A stretch of DNA of 64,000 nucleotides from Aquilaria yunnanensis (GCA_039654915.1 CM077596.1:78059751-78123750); one strand, 5' to 3'. Counted from the stretch's first letter, positions 46,421 to 59,557 are shown. Notes: generated from the sequence alone by a model not told the origin. Numbers and translations are program-made.

Positions 46421-48612
46421 CAATTCTACATTCAATTTATTATATTCAAGTCTCTCTTTATCTTCATAATCTTGGGCTTTTATATTTGGGTATAGTCTGT
46501 TGATCCCCTTACTTAAATGTTTGTTTTATTATAGCCATTACTTTCATTTTATTCTTATAAAAATCTCTTACCTCTTGTATAGTTTCTTTTTGTATGATAT
46601 CTTAAATGTTTTTTTTCATATCACTTTCAGTGTTAAATGTATTCAATGACATCCAAACTATATGTAAGTGTATTTAGGCCCCTACTTATTTTAATTTTTA
46701 AATAAGCCTATGAATAGTAACTTATATTTCCCAGTTTCCTCTTAAAAGATTATGTACAAAAGGATACACCCAGCCTATATATTTCTAGCACCACCTTAGT
46801 AATATGCCCCACACCCCTCTAGGCCGTCCCATGTATGGATGAAGCATTTTTCAGAACAAAAAGATTGAGCTGTGTGTAATTTATATAATCCTTCCATATT
46901 TATCTTTGAAAAATAAATTGATTTTTTTAAGATTTTATACAGTAACATTTTAAATGAGGATTGAAAAAGAGAAAATATCCTTTTTTGAGTTTTGTATGGT
47001 GGGAATTCAAATGATAATAGTAAGGTAAATTTGATGTTAAGGATTTTCTATAAAAAAAAAAAAAAAAAACAACAACTCAACCTTTCTGGGTACCATTAAA
47101 AAATTATGTTTCATCATTTTTAAGATGGATCAATGAGCTAGTATCTATAAACAAGCTATACATATATAGTAGGGAAACTTACAAAAACCCCTAGGGTTTA
47201 GCCTAACCTACATTTGCTTCCTCCATCTTCAAAAGCCTACACTTTGCCTTCTAATAGTAACCTCCATATGTTATTGCTAGTGAAGTCAAATGTTTTGATC
47301 GCCCAAAAGATTTCCAAATCATGCAAATAAACCACAAGGTTAGTCTCATGTCACCTCCAATCCAATTTTTCCTAAATAATATATTTCTAATAAATTTTCT
47401 GCTTCTAAATAATATATATTTATAAATTTACTAATAATTTTCATTTTATAAATCAATTTTAATTTTTTTTATTAATATCAATATTTACTTCATATTCATT
47501 CATTTTGGTTAATGAATAAAAATTCATGTTCATTTTAGCCAAATTAATAAAACTCAAATAACGTATTATTTGATTCGTTCATAAATATCTTATTTGATGT
47601 TCAGTTAAAGTTGATTTATGTTTTTTTATCTTTGTATTAGTTTTGTACTTGTGATTAGTTTTATAGTAAGTTTTAAAGGAAAATTATCAAAACCCGCTTG
47701 AAATTTAATCGAACCTACACTTTTATCCTACTGTTTCAAATACCTACATCTAACCCCTGCAAAGTTAACACCACCATTGACTGTTGCCAAAGAAAAGAGA
47801 AAATACTTATTTTACCCTCTCAACATTATTCCTTAGAAACTTTGCCCTTCCAACTTATGCATCCAACAAGCTATCCCTCAAATTCCTTATCCTAAATTGC
47901 ATCTTTTCCCAAACCAAATCTACTGCTCATTTTTCTTCCCAACCCAAATTTGTCGTCAATTTGTCCTCCTCCAATTGTTGCTTCAATGCCAAATCTTTAT
48001 CGATCTACATCTGATTTATTGGAGTAAAAAACCAATGATGAGAATGAAAAATGCTATATTTTTCTCCCATAATGTGTATTTTGTTTTTATTTTGTGTCCA
48101 AGTATATTCCCTTTTCCCTATTTTGATTTAGGATGCAATTAAAAATATGAAATGCAAAATGAAGCTATTTGAGTGATTTTGAATTGCTTTGACATCTTTT
48201 TGTATTTTGGCCATAACTCTTGTAACTGATGTTAGAATGAGTTGATTCTTGATTTATTAGAAAGATGATTTCTAGAGCTATCTTTGATCTTCAGACATTT
48301 TTACCCAATTTTCTACATCTCAATGTTAGAAATTTGCTTCAAAATCAAAACATATTTTCTATAAAAGAAAGATAAGCAGTTGTTGTATTTTGGGCATAAC
48401 TTTGGCTGCAAATATTCATTTTATATGATCTAGGTGTCCTTTTAAATTAAAAAAGAGCTTTACAACATTCATGTATTGAGTTTTGTGAGATTCTAATCCT
48501 AAAGTGGTCGAATTTGAGCTCAAAGTTACTATTGATGTTCAACACGTTTCTTGTCCTCCAGCTATGAAGCCAGTTTTGATGTGAATTAATTTTGAAGGGT
48601 TCTAAACCACGT
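46420..48612. other. AT-rich intergenic DNA with two MULE-type element ends
   Basis: No gene recognised. A left end of the MULE-type family occurs at about 47172-47290 (GGGAAACTTACAAAAACCCC) without a partner nearby. A second occurs at about 47683-47830 (GGAAAATTATCAAAACCCGC then TTTCAAATACCTACATCTAA); its likely partner is the inverted end at 52550-52645. The rest is low-complexity. Confidence 0.5.
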
Positions 48613-50340
48613 TGTTGACATCTAATTTTGTCTAGACACTAACTTTTGTTTTAGTTCTAGGTTAGAAAAAATTATTTTAAGAGCATTTTGGTTTTACAAG
48701 GGCAATTTTGGTCTTTTTAGGTGTTATTGATTTTAGGAGTTTAAAGTGTTCATCTATGGTAGAAATAAGAATTAATTTAGTCTAGGCAAAAATTTAAAGT
48801 CCTAAGAGTTTTATTAGGTCAATCTAGGGAAAATGGGAAAGTTTAGGAAGAAACCGGAAATTTTTAGAGGATTTTAGGGAAAAAAATGGAAAATTTGAGG
48901 TAAATTTGTCAAAAATTGAGAGTTTGGGGGCAAATCTGATGACATCCTAAAATTTTAAGGAAATCTGAAAAATTTTAGGAATTTTTGGACTTAATTGACA
49001 AATCCTTAAAGTTTTGGGTCAAATTGAAATTTACACAGAATTTAGGGCAATATCAATAGCTTAAGAGTTTTGTTGGACTTAAACTGGTATTGTACCAGAT
49101 TATATCTTAATCTCCTTAAATTGAATTTGATCAAGTTTAAACTTTGTTAAACCTAGCTAATCTCGTCTAGCCTCTTTTAGTATAAGTATGGGCCATTAAT
49201 TGATGAAAAGGGGGCAAATTAGAAGAAACCCTAAGCTCTTAGTAAGGAAAGGGAATATTGCAGTCGTAAGTCCCTAACTTTTCACTACCCTACCTGGAAA
49301 CAGTAAGTTTTTCCTAATCTATACCGCAATCCCTGGTGTGTCCCTCTACTGCCCAACACCTCCAACCGCTTACCGAGCCATCACCGTTGAAGCTTGAGCT
49401 TCCCTTTTCTCATCTCGCCATTCGATTGCGTGAAGACGAAGGATTAAGGCCAAAATTGAAGTAAGACCCTATTTCAACCCATGGCCTCGACCCATTCTTA
49501 CCCAGATCAGACTCAATCAATCTTCTCCTTTTGATTGGTCATCAACAACAAGCTTTCAAATGTTTATTTTTTCTTTCATTTATTTCTTTGTTTTCTTTAT
49601 TTATTTCTTTGCTTGATCATGCATTAAATTCAACCATTAAATTCATATAAGGATATAACCTAGGATATTTATTTTATTATTATTATTTATTTTCATTTTT
49701 ATCTCTTTGTTTATCTTTTTTTTTTTTAATTTTAGGATAGTTTGAATTTTTTTTTCTTTATTTAGTTCTCATAATGCATCTTAAAGTTGATAACACATAA
49801 GAATTATTTGTTATGCTAGATAATGTAGTCTACCTTATTTTCTAGAAATTGGGATGAAATCAAAATAAGATAATCATAAAATACTTAACAAATTTCAAAA
49901 AATCAGTTTTTGGTAATTTGATAAAATCCTAAGATGGAATATTTGCTCGAATCCAATTAGTATGATAAGATTCACAGCTTAGAACAAGATGTTTCTTCTA
50001 AATTTTTCGTGGATTTTGTAAAGTCCCAAAATTTTAAAGACATCTAAGATTCCTTATCTAATTGGTCTAGTAAGATTCACAGTTTAAAATTAAATCAATT
50101 AAAAATTAGACATAATTAAATAAAATTCATAAAAATCAATTTTATCAAAGATTAAGATAAGGGGCTAAGATTTAGGAAAAGATAAAATTGAACCCCATGG
50201 TACCAATTTTTGGGTGCTTTAATAAGGTTATTTTAACGTAACCGACTCACAATCTTTGAATCTCTCGTAAACCATAATAGATATCTAATCGACCTAAGTG
50301 AAACCAATTGGTGGCGACTCCTAAAAATCACGTTGTTACA
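48613..50340. mobile_element. Solo LTR, 1728 bp, with 5-bp target duplication
   Basis: Begins TGTTGACATC and ends TTGTTACA, with short inverted termini TGTTGACA/TGTTACA. Identical 5-bp repeats CACGT flank it at 48608-48612 and 50341-50345. Near the right end is GGTGGCGACTCC, a motif I associate with LTR ends of Ty3-type plant retrotransposons. No internal coding region or second LTR is present, so this is the product of LTR-LTR recombination. It sits inside a possible larger MULE-type element (47683-52645). Confidence 0.85.
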
Positions 50341-50906
50341 CACGTTGGCAAAAATTCCAGTTTAAAGATACAACTCTTCCAGTCATATTAAGTCATTCTA
50401 GTTATTTTTAATTTTTTATATTTATATGGGGTTATTTTGGAACAATATAAAGAGTTTGGGAAGTTTTCATTATTTTTCTCCTATAGGTTAGATTTTATTC
50501 ATATATTAGAATAAGAGCAACAAGGGGGCAGCGTCACTCCTTTCTCTTTTTTAACTCTCTTTCGTCTCTTATCTCTTTTCTTTTTTAGAGATTTTCCATA
50601 GCCATGTCAAGCTGATTTTTTTATTCTTAGTTAAAGGAAATTTAAAATCCGAATTCTCCAGCAATGTGAGATCAAAGTTATTTTTATTTAGTCAATTTAA
50701 ACTTTGAGAATTGAGTATTTTTCTATGATTAACTTCATGATTGTTTCATTTATATATTAGGAGGCCTACTAGTTATTATTCAAATTCAATCTACAAGGCC
50801 TGCTAGTTGTTATTCAAATTTAATCTACAACTAGATTAGATATCAAATATATAATTATTTAATCCCTTTAATCTGTGAAGCAACTAAGGTTCATTGATTT
50901 ACTGCT

Positions 50907-51272
50907 TCAAAAGTTATAAATCTTATGGAGAACATTCATCTAAATTAAATGCAACCACTTAGATTTGTGTTGTTTAACTTTATTGATCTCTCTAATTTTT
51001 AATGCAATTGTTAAATTAAACTGAACCACTTGTCTTAAGTTGTTTAGCAGTTAGGGTTAATTAGATTACTAGTGTTCTTATTAAATGCATCAAAAGTTAT
51101 AAATCTTATGGAGAACATTCATCTAAATTAAATGCAACCACTTAAATTTGTGTTGTTTAGCTTCATTGATCTCTCTAATTTTTAATGCAATTGTTAAATT
51201 AAACCGAAGCACTTGTCTTAAGTTTTTTAGCAGTTATAGTTAATTAGATAACTAGTTTTCTTATTAACTGCG
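50907..51272. repeat. Tandem duplication of about 183 bp
   Basis: TCAAAAGTTATAAATCTTAT and the following DNA occur at 50907 and again at 51090, with similarity continuing over the whole unit (CTTGTCTTAAGTT, TTAGCAGTTA). A few substitutions distinguish the copies. Confidence 0.85.
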
Positions 51273-51794
51273 TGTAAGGAGAGGTCAGAAGATAGCTCCA
51301 ATGATAAATATTTAAAATCTTGATTGATCTATTTATGCATCAGTAATCAGTTGTAGGAATTTGTTGGTAAATGTTGACTGATGTCAAAATTTGCATTAGT
51401 AATTATTTCATTGATTTTTCACTTGATAAGTTTCTTAATTTTTATTCTTTGATTAGGTTTTAATTTTATTTCTAATTACAAACAATCTCCTCAATCTTTT
51501 ATTTTAGTTTTCTATCAGGAATCTTTTGGTTAAAAATTTTCCTTGGGATTCGACCTAGTTTTCACATTATAATAAAAATTTATTTATTATGAGTTGTTAG
51601 TAAGACTATAATTATTTTTTATGATTTTAATGATTGACCAACTCATAAACATGAATAAGAATTGGAACTTCGAGAAACAAAATCTGAGAAATAAAATAAA
51701 AATCGGACTAACAAAATAAAAAAAATCAAAATCAAAATCAAAATCAAACCAAGAACAAAAACAAAAATGAAATTTGGGTTCTCACTTTGTTCGA

Positions 51795-52080
51795 GGAACT
51801 ACCAATGGAGATTAGTCTTCATCTGAGCTTTCTGGTGACGTAGTCTTAGAACCCAATCCATAGCGTTGCTCCATATCTTCCCAAAACAAATCTTGGTCCT
51901 ATAATGGAGGAAATCGAAAACCAAAACTCTTTTTGTTGAAAACCTTCCTAGCTTCTTCTTTGTCTTCATTGGACCATCCTTCCTTCATCCATTTGGGTTT
52001 TTCACAGTAGAGAGCCTCAATTAAGAATGAAGAGCTCTGTTCTTGCTGATGAATCACCATCTCCAATAACTAGAAAACTA
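51795..52080 (-). pseudogene. Degenerate coding fragment of unknown origin
   Basis: Minus-strand translation gives a run of about 90 residues with protein-like composition, interrupted by a single stop: MEMVIHQQEQSSSFLIEALY, then WMKEGWSNEDKEEARKVF, FGFRFPP, FWEDMEQRYGLG and an acidic end SPESSDED. It looks like the C-terminal part of an acidic-tailed protein. It may be a captured gene piece inside a transposon or a retroelement piece. I do not recognise it. Confidence 0.4.
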
Positions 52081-52706
52081 AGGCTTTCTCTTGAACTTGG
52101 TTTAGAGAAGGGAGAGATGTGGCTTTTCAATTGCCCTGTGACGCCTATTTATGAATGGCTTTACACCTTCCTAGTTCACTATGAAGGAAGAGGACAATGG
52201 CACTGACCCGATTAAGGCAACCCTAGGAATATCATCTAGTGTAGCCATCATTCAAAATTGGAACCATATTTGCCAACCTCCCAAACAAAGCTAGAAAGAC
52301 TACAGAGGAAGAGGTGGAAAAGATATGCGAAAGAGCAAAAAAGAAGAGTTGTAATTTTTTTGGATTATGATGAGTGTTGGTTTGATTTTTTAATGAGACT
52401 GGTCTTTTCAATGAAGCTTCTAAAATTTCTACTTTTTTCACCAAATTGGTGTGTTTTGATACAAAAGTTAAGGGATAAAGTTTCCATAGAAGAAGGCTAC
52501 AATGGCAAAATCAGGTTTTATCCATTTTCTGTCAAACAGAGAATCACAAAGTTCATTTTGCAGGTAGTTAGTTTAGGTATTCCAAACATTAAAGACAAAA
52601 GTGTAGTTTTGACTAAATCTCAGGGGATTTTGGTAATTTTTCTTAACTCAGGCATGTAGAGCATAAAAATTTTTACTTTGATTTACTTTGTGGTTTTTAA
52701 TTTGTA

Positions 52707-52946
52707 CTTCATTCCCAATTTATATGACCTATTTGTTTTTTTCATACAATCTTAGACAACTTTTGACTTTTTAATATCTTTTTTGAACTTTACACTCACA
52801 AAAGCATTTATTACATATCAAACATCAACTATTTGATAACAATATTGGAAATCAAATGACTATTTACTGTTTTTTTAGGAAAATGGTTTATTATTTTGAG
52901 AAATCCCAAAATAAAAAATAGCTTATATTGTTTAAAATGAAGAGAG
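52707..52946. mobile_element. Stowaway-like MITE, 240 bp
   Basis: Inverted ends CTTCATTCCCAATTTATA and the reverse complement of TATTGTTTAAAATGAAGAGAG, flanked by TA (52705-52706, 52947-52948). AT-rich and non-coding. Confidence 0.55.
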
Positions 52947-54278
52947 TAAGTTCTTGCTTCCCTATCACTAGTCAAATTTAAGAAGAAATGTGCACTTTTT
53001 AAATAAAAATGTTATACATTTCCAAGTATTCTAAAAGTTAGTAAAAATGATCTATATGAATAGATTTTAAAATCTAATGGTTAGTTTAATATGATTTTTT
53101 ATATTACTTTCATTCAATGCAAAAATAATGAAGAGTGCAACAGTTGTTAATGAGTTTAAAAAGAATCTCCCTCGTTATTTGTAAAGTATGTTCTATAAAT
53201 TCAGTATGAATATATATTAATTATTTTGCAGGCTAAAAGTAAGTAGAATTTACTTTTTTATGGAGCCAAAAATGTACTTAATTAATAGTATAATGATATA
53301 ATAATATTAATATGTAACTTATATTATGTGTTGCTAAAAAATTATGGAATGAGTAGATTTTTTTCATATGGTGAGAATTAATTTTCAAAATAAAATGAAA
53401 TTAGCTAAATTATATTTGTCCTTGGAGGAGAACACCTCTCTATTTGAATTAATTGAAAATTGAACAAGATCTCAAAAAATAAATATTAAGATTACTCACA
53501 AATATAAACTTGATTTATACAAATGTTAGAAATTATTAGTACATCTATAAATATAGACATTATTTAAAAGTAAATAATTATTAGAAATATATTATATATT
53601 TAGGAAAAATTGGAAGAAGGTGGTATGAGATGAACTTTATGGTTGATTTGTATGATTTACAAATTTGATTGGCAATCAAAGTATTTGAGCCCACTAAGAT
53701 AAGATATGGAGTTGCTATATGGGAGCAAACCTTGAAAGAGGACAAATGTAGATTAATTCAAACTTTGGAGGAGTTTCTTAGAGTTTCCCGGTGTATTAAT
53801 GAATTATTGACACTGGCATTGGCACTGTGGCTCTTGGTCTCAAAACTCGTTGAGGTCAAGGGTTTAAGGGCCTGTGAGGCTGATCATAAGTGAACGATCG
53901 AGCGGCTATGAGATGTTGAAAATGAATATGGAAAGGATAACCATGCACATATGTTTTGTATTTTTCATATCACACACACACACACACATCTGTAATGCAC
54001 GCAACCGCGTTATGTGTTTGATCGTTTCCTTCGTTAATTTTCATAATGGTAATGCCGTTTTTAATTAAGTGCACGAAATGCTTTTCTTAAAAAGGTCAAC
54101 AAAATATGAAATCAACAATGGATTATAATGTGGTTAACGTATGTAAGACTTATGTTTTCTGATTCCTCCGCAAACGGCTAACTAATAATGTTGTCGATTT
54201 CTTTCCGCATTCCCAGCTTAGTTTAACATTCGTTTACCCGTTCCGCCTCATCTCATTATTAGTCATTACCAAACACAA

Positions 54279-54310
<32 letters not shown>

Positions 54311-55245
54311 CTTCGTATTAAGAAGGCATTTGTTCTTTTTAAACCCCGACATATATATATATGCATGAGTACTTTGGCCATATGTGACGTGAAACGCTCA
54401 AATTATTGTTCTTTTGGATATATCCATATATATTAGCTAGGTAATAAGTTGGTAATAATTTTCTCAACTAAGTGTAGGAATTCATCATGGCTCAAACAAG
54501 TTGCTTATATAAGACCAGAAACTTAACGAGAACACCCAAAAAGGTGAAAAAGGAGCCTACTTAATTTGAATCCTAAGAGATTTTTGTTGGGCAATTTCGA
54601 GCCCTATAAAATTAAAATGAATAAAGGAAAAACTAATAATACAACGCATTATATAGTTTGAACTCTGAAGATACCAGTTCAAAATTGCCTGACCATAATT
54701 TCAACCCTCTATTTCTGTAGATAAATGCAAGTTGGTCATTTGTATATACTTATTACACATATAAGAAATGATTTAATCTCTGACTTCAACGCGAGGTGAC
54801 ACATATTCAAAGTAATTCTACTCTTATTACCAAAAAAAAAAAAAGGAATTCTGGACTAGACGGACGGGTCCAAAAAAAAAAAAAAACAAAGAAAGAAACC
54901 AAGTTCCAGGGGGAACAAGTTTTATATATAATAATCCAGTCTACCAAATTAAACTCATGGCGATTTTAATTTAATTTAGTAGCAGAATCTTTTCGTTTTT
55001 TTATTCGGCTTACATATATACGATAGATATCAGTATATCTGCCCTTTCATGTTAATTTTCAGCATATATATGGGTTTAGGTTTTTTTTGTGGCTGTCAAG
55101 AAATTAAAATTAGGGGGCCAGGGTCATCAAATCATCAGATAATAACGAGGTCTGAATTATTCTTAATTATTTCTTTCCTCAACATCTATCTAGAGAATTT
55201 TGACAATTTCAAGGTCAAATTGTGGAGTGGGTTGCAATAATACAT
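52947..55245. other. AT-rich intergenic DNA, no gene seen
   Basis: Contains an (AC)n run near 53971-53988 and an (AT)n run at 54283-54310. Short open frames at 53669-54068 and 55049-55240 show no domain or conserved pattern that I recognise. Confidence 0.5.
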
Positions 55246-55249
55246 AACG

Positions 55250-56460
55250 ACTAACATATGTAGAGACTAATATGAGATATGTAGTCTACATATAGGTACA
55301 AGTTGGAAAACTTGTGTATTGGACCGACCCACCATGAGAACACTACATGGATCGTTATATAAGTGTCATAAGTGATTCTCATAGTGATCATGGTATATGT
55401 AGTCCTTCGACCTAAGATCACCAAGGTTCCCTACATGTGAGTCATATACTTTGATACTTTCATTTGTTGCTCGTAACTGAGTGAACTTGAAGAAGGTCAT
55501 TGGGTATGTCACATATCATGCGAAGGGATTTGTATTATCAAGATGGGATTTGTCCCTCCTATGTAACAAGAGTGATATCTTCGGGCCCATTGATAGAGTA
55601 AGACTTAGAAAAATGCATGGCCATGCTCGGATGAGTTGATATACGATATTAATGTCATCAGTTTAAGTTAGTCTACTCGGTAATCAAGAAACCAAAGATT
55701 GGGCTATACGAGAGTGACACATTCCATATCTCATGCTTAGTCTTGATATGTTGGACAAAGGGACAATGGCATATATCGGTGATGATCATAAAGGTTTAGT
55801 CGAATTATCGACAATCTTGTCACTTGGGTAGTAATGATGTGTTGCTAGACACCGCTTATTGCTTATGATCATAAATGTGATTTATGATCATTGCCAACGT
55901 GGTAAGAGCCTATTGGGTCGCACACATAGAGCTATTTGAATCATTAGAGTACATAGGCTAATAATTTGGGTTTTGGTTTTACAATAATTTCGTATTAATA
56001 ATGGGCCCAATAGTTGAGCAATTATTAAGCCCGAAATTAAAGCCTAATTGGATTAAGGCTTTGAAACTCATTAGGCCTGGAAGTTGAGTCTCACTATAAA
56101 TACAACTTTTAGTGAGAAATTCACAGGTCTCCTTGCCCTAGCCTCCCAAAAGGACAGCCGCACTATTCTCTTGCAATTCCTTGGAGGACGCAAGCTAGCA
56201 CTGCGAGCGCAAGAGAAACGCATCTGCCGGGACGCGGTGGAAGCGTAGTGATCCCGAGAGGTTTGTGTGGATACCATAGAGAGCTTGAACACGTCAACTG
56301 TTCAAGTTTTGTGATTCGATTCTATAGTTGAGTGAGAGATCTCAACCGAAAATTAGGTATGACAATTTTCGAACACCCGGTTTATCCCGTTTCACTTGGA
56401 TCCTGGAGGGTTTCGGTTAAATTCCGCTGCGCTGTTTGGCTCCCGAAACCCAACACCAAA
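55250..56460. mobile_element. LTR-retrotransposon-derived DNA (probable LTR), boundaries uncertain
   Basis: Non-coding DNA of moderate GC content whose words (GATGGGATTTGTCCCTCCTA, AGAGTGATATCTTCGGGCCC, CATGGCCATGCTCGG) resemble plant LTR-retrotransposon terminal regions. A possible TATA-type site CACTATAAATACAACTT occurs near 56090, followed by about 370 bp that could be R/U5. It directly abuts the BBE-like pseudogene. I could not find a matching target duplication. Confidence 0.45.
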
Positions 56461-56465
56461 TTCAG

Positions 56466-58002
56466 CCATGAGACCCCATGAAAACTTCCTCCGTTGCCTA
56501 TCTCTTCATTCCCCATCCATCTCTTTTGTCTTTTACACACCCTCTAACTTTTCATTTTCGTCCGTTTTGAATTTCACTGCCCACAATCTGAGGTTCATCG
56601 AGCCAATATATAGGCACCCTTTTTTCATCATTACCCCAACCCAAATTTCTTATGTCCAAGCATCAATCATTTGCTCAAAAGAACATGACCTCCAAATTAG
56701 AACTCGTAGTGGAGGCCATGATTATGAGGGCATTTCTTATGAATCATATGTGCCTTTTGTCCTTGTTGATATGACAAATCTCAATTCAATTGATATTGAT
56801 GCAAAAAACAGGGTTGCATGGGTTCAAGCAGGTGCTACTCTTGGTCAATTTTATTATGCAATTTCTCAAAAGAGTGGAACTCTTGGCTTCCCAGCAGTCA
56901 TCTCCAATAATGTTGGTGTGGGCGGCCACATTAGTGGAGGAGGTTATGGAATATTGGAGCGGAAATATGGTCTTGCAGCTGATAACACAATCGATGCACA
57001 ACTAGTTGATGTCAATGAGAGAGTTCTTGATAGGAAATCCATGGGAGAAGATCTATTCTGGGCTATTCGAGGAGGCGGTGGAGCCAGTTTTGGAATCATT
57101 ATCGCATTCAAAGTACGGTTAGTTCCCGTTCCAGCAACTATGACCTCATGTTCACCCATCAGAACACTAGACCAAAATGCTATTAAACTAATGTATGATT
57201 GGCAATTTATCGCTCCTAATATGCCAAATGAGTTATCCAGCTATCTCGTATTAAATAATGCAAATATGAATTTAGAAACAAACAAAACTGTACAAGCTGC
57301 TTTTATATTCAATTTTCTTGGGGAGTTGATGAGTTAATAACATTAATACATGACCACTTCCCTGAGCTTGGACTGGCAAGAGCAGAATGTGAAGAAGTGA
57401 GCTGGATTCAAGCTATTGTGATCATGGCAGGACTCCAAAGTGGAACACCCACAACTGAATTGCTCAATAGAACTTTTTCTGCTGGCCCTTTGCGAGCCTA
57501 CTAGTATTATGCCAAGAAGAAATCTGACTTTGTGCAGAAACCTATGCCTGAAATTGTAATGAAAGGAATATGGGATGGGTTTTCTGAAGCGGAGGCAAGA
57601 CTTGCTAGCGTGTATTTTGTTGCACATGGAGGCAAAATAGGTGAGATTCCGAAAACTGAAACCCCTTACCCCCATAGAGGTGGGATTTTATATTTTGCAA
57701 CTTATATAGTGTTCTGGGAAAAAGGAGAGGTGGAAGTAGACCAGAGGTACATAAACTGGAATAGAAGACTTTACAGGTTCATGACACCTTATGTCTCAAA
57801 ATCTCCAAGGCAGGCATATATGAACTATAGAGACCTCGACGTTGGAACAAACAGTAAATCAGGGCACACAAGCTTTGCATAAGCTAGCATTTGGGGTTTG
57901 AAATATTTCAAAAACAAGTTTTACAGGTTAGCACGCGTCAAAGCTGAGGTTGATCCTACGAATTTCTTCCAGGATGAGCAAAGCATCCCACTTCCATTTT
58001 AG
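56466..58002 (+). pseudogene. Berberine-bridge-enzyme-like FAD oxidase pseudogene
   Basis: The intact family are secreted flavoproteins oxidising alkaloids, monolignols or sugars. The FAD-binding domain is well preserved: IRTRSGGHDYEGISY (with the FAD-linking His), VGVGGHISGGGYG, and EDLFWAIRGGGGASFGI. The C-terminal BBE domain follows, with [29 protein letters not shown] and [14 protein letters not shown]. Defects: the signal peptide and first residues are missing, since homology starts at HENFLRCLSLHS; a frameshift lies at about 57320; stops TAG 57502-57504 and TAA 57880-57882 interrupt the BBE part. The second FAD-anchoring Cys, usual shortly before VGVGGH, is replaced (AVISNNVGVGGH). The 5' truncation coincides with LTR-like DNA. 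Confidence 0.92.
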
Positions 58003-58249
58003 TCAAAATGATATAGATAATTCAATTTATGTAATTAGTTTGTTATTGTAACAGTGTTGAACTAAGCTGCCTCTCTAGTCACAATAACCAATAGTGCATG
58101 GAACTCCTGTAATATACCAATAGGCAGCAACCCTTTATTATTTTTAAAGTTTTCATCCTACCTTTATATGCCTAAATCCCTTTTACCTAATCAAAGTGAA
58201 GATAAATTAGATAGAAGAAATATGTTCTTCGTTGATATATATAAAAATA

Positions 58250-59557
58250 GGGTAAATTTTATTTATGGTCCCTAACCTTATCGCGTTGTTTTAAACAGGT
58301 CCCTAACCTTTATTTTGTCTTATTAAAGTCCCTAACCTCCCTATTTGTGTCTCAATCATAGTCCTTCCGTCATTTTCATGATTAACTTTGACAGAATTTT
58401 TGTAACAAATGACAACATTGGTCTTACATTTTTTTATTCCCACTTAAATAACCCTCAAGCTAATAAATTTATCACTATAACCATCATCTCCCCCTCTCTT
58501 CCTTCCTCACCATCTCCACCACATCCCAGTCCATTGAAAATATTGTTAATAATCCTTAACAACATCAACACACCCATATTGGTTCACAGTGTACAAGCTC
58601 CCATTAAACCAAATTGCGTCGGTTACTCGGTGGAAAGCCACTGAACTGATGCAAGTTGGCTTGGCCAAGGTCAGACTGGTGAAATTGGTAATAATATAAT
58701 CCACTATATCTATAAAATCAATTTTAATTACAAAGAAAATTTTCATTGAAAACAATAAATAATGATACTTTTTTCAAGTAATATAATTAATTACAAAAAA
58801 TATAATTAATTTAATTATGTTAAAAATCAAAGATCAATTAATAGAGCAGCTGGTCGCCAGTGCTGACGCCACCCTAAGCCCCGCAGCCAACACCCATGCC
58901 TCGAAGCCTCCATTTGAATCCCTCAAAGCCTTTTTTAAGTCGCGTCTAGTGCCTCTTCCAAATCGCAGCTAAAGGCCTCCATTCCAATCAAGTGGAATCG
59001 TGCAGCTGGAAGCGAATCACAAATGAAAAGGTGAATAGCAAACAGACAGTGACGGCTGGCGTCGGAAATCACGAACAGCCAATTGATTCACCCTATTCAT
59101 CGCTCGACGATTTTAACAAAGATAGCAAAGATCAATAGGAATGCAGCGGAGATGAGAGGAGGGGCCTATCAATTTGAAATGGGGGCTGCCGATTGAAGTT
59201 GGCAACAGGCTAGGTCGATTGGAGGAAGTGTTGAACGGAGACTGTTGATGACGGAGTCAGTTGTCAATGTGTGGGGATGCAGTAGCCGGAGATGGTGAGA
59301 AAGGAAAAAGAGGGGGAAATGATGGTTGTAGTGGTAAATTTATTAGCTTAAGGGTTATTTGAGTGAGAATAAAAAAAATGTAAGATCAATGTTGGTATTT
59401 GTCACAAAAATTCTGTCAAAGTTACCTATGAAAATGACAGAAAGACTCCGATTGAGACATAAATAAGAAGGTTAGCGACTTTAATAGGACAAAATAAAGG
59501 TTAGGGACCCGTTTAGGATGTCACAATAAAGTTAGGGACCATAAATGGAATTTATCT
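58250..59557. mobile_element. MULE-type element with ~230-bp terminal inverted repeats
   Basis: Left end GGGTAAATTTTATTTATGGT and right end ACCATAAATGGAATTTATC are inverted, and the similarity continues inward for about 230 bp (CCCTAACCTTTATTTTGTC, ATTTTCATGATTAACTTTGA, CAACATTGGTCTTACATTTT). Flanks TATAAAAATA and TAGATAAATA agree in 8 of 10 bases, fitting a worn 9-10 bp target duplication. The interior (about 58850-59330) is GC-richer with no gene seen. Confidence 0.75.

Larger units (their letters stand above)
50346..52706. other. Repeat-rich DNA, including a MULE-type right end
   Basis: Contains the tandem duplication at 50907-51272, a possible worn LTR (TTGGGATTCGACCTAG near 51545) and an (AATCAA)n run near 51725-51750. 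Bases 52550-52645 are an inverted end of the MULE-type family (reverse complement: AAATTACCAAAATCCCCTGA). Open frames here are composition-driven apart from the degenerate fragment listed separately. Confidence 0.45.

Noticed and set aside
52258..52659. 133-codon + strand open frame
   Set aside because: Its 3' part is the translated terminal repeat of a MULE-type element and the 5' part shows no family pattern.
53669..54068. Possible small genes in AT-rich DNA
   Set aside because: Short frames without splice support, domain or conserved motif.
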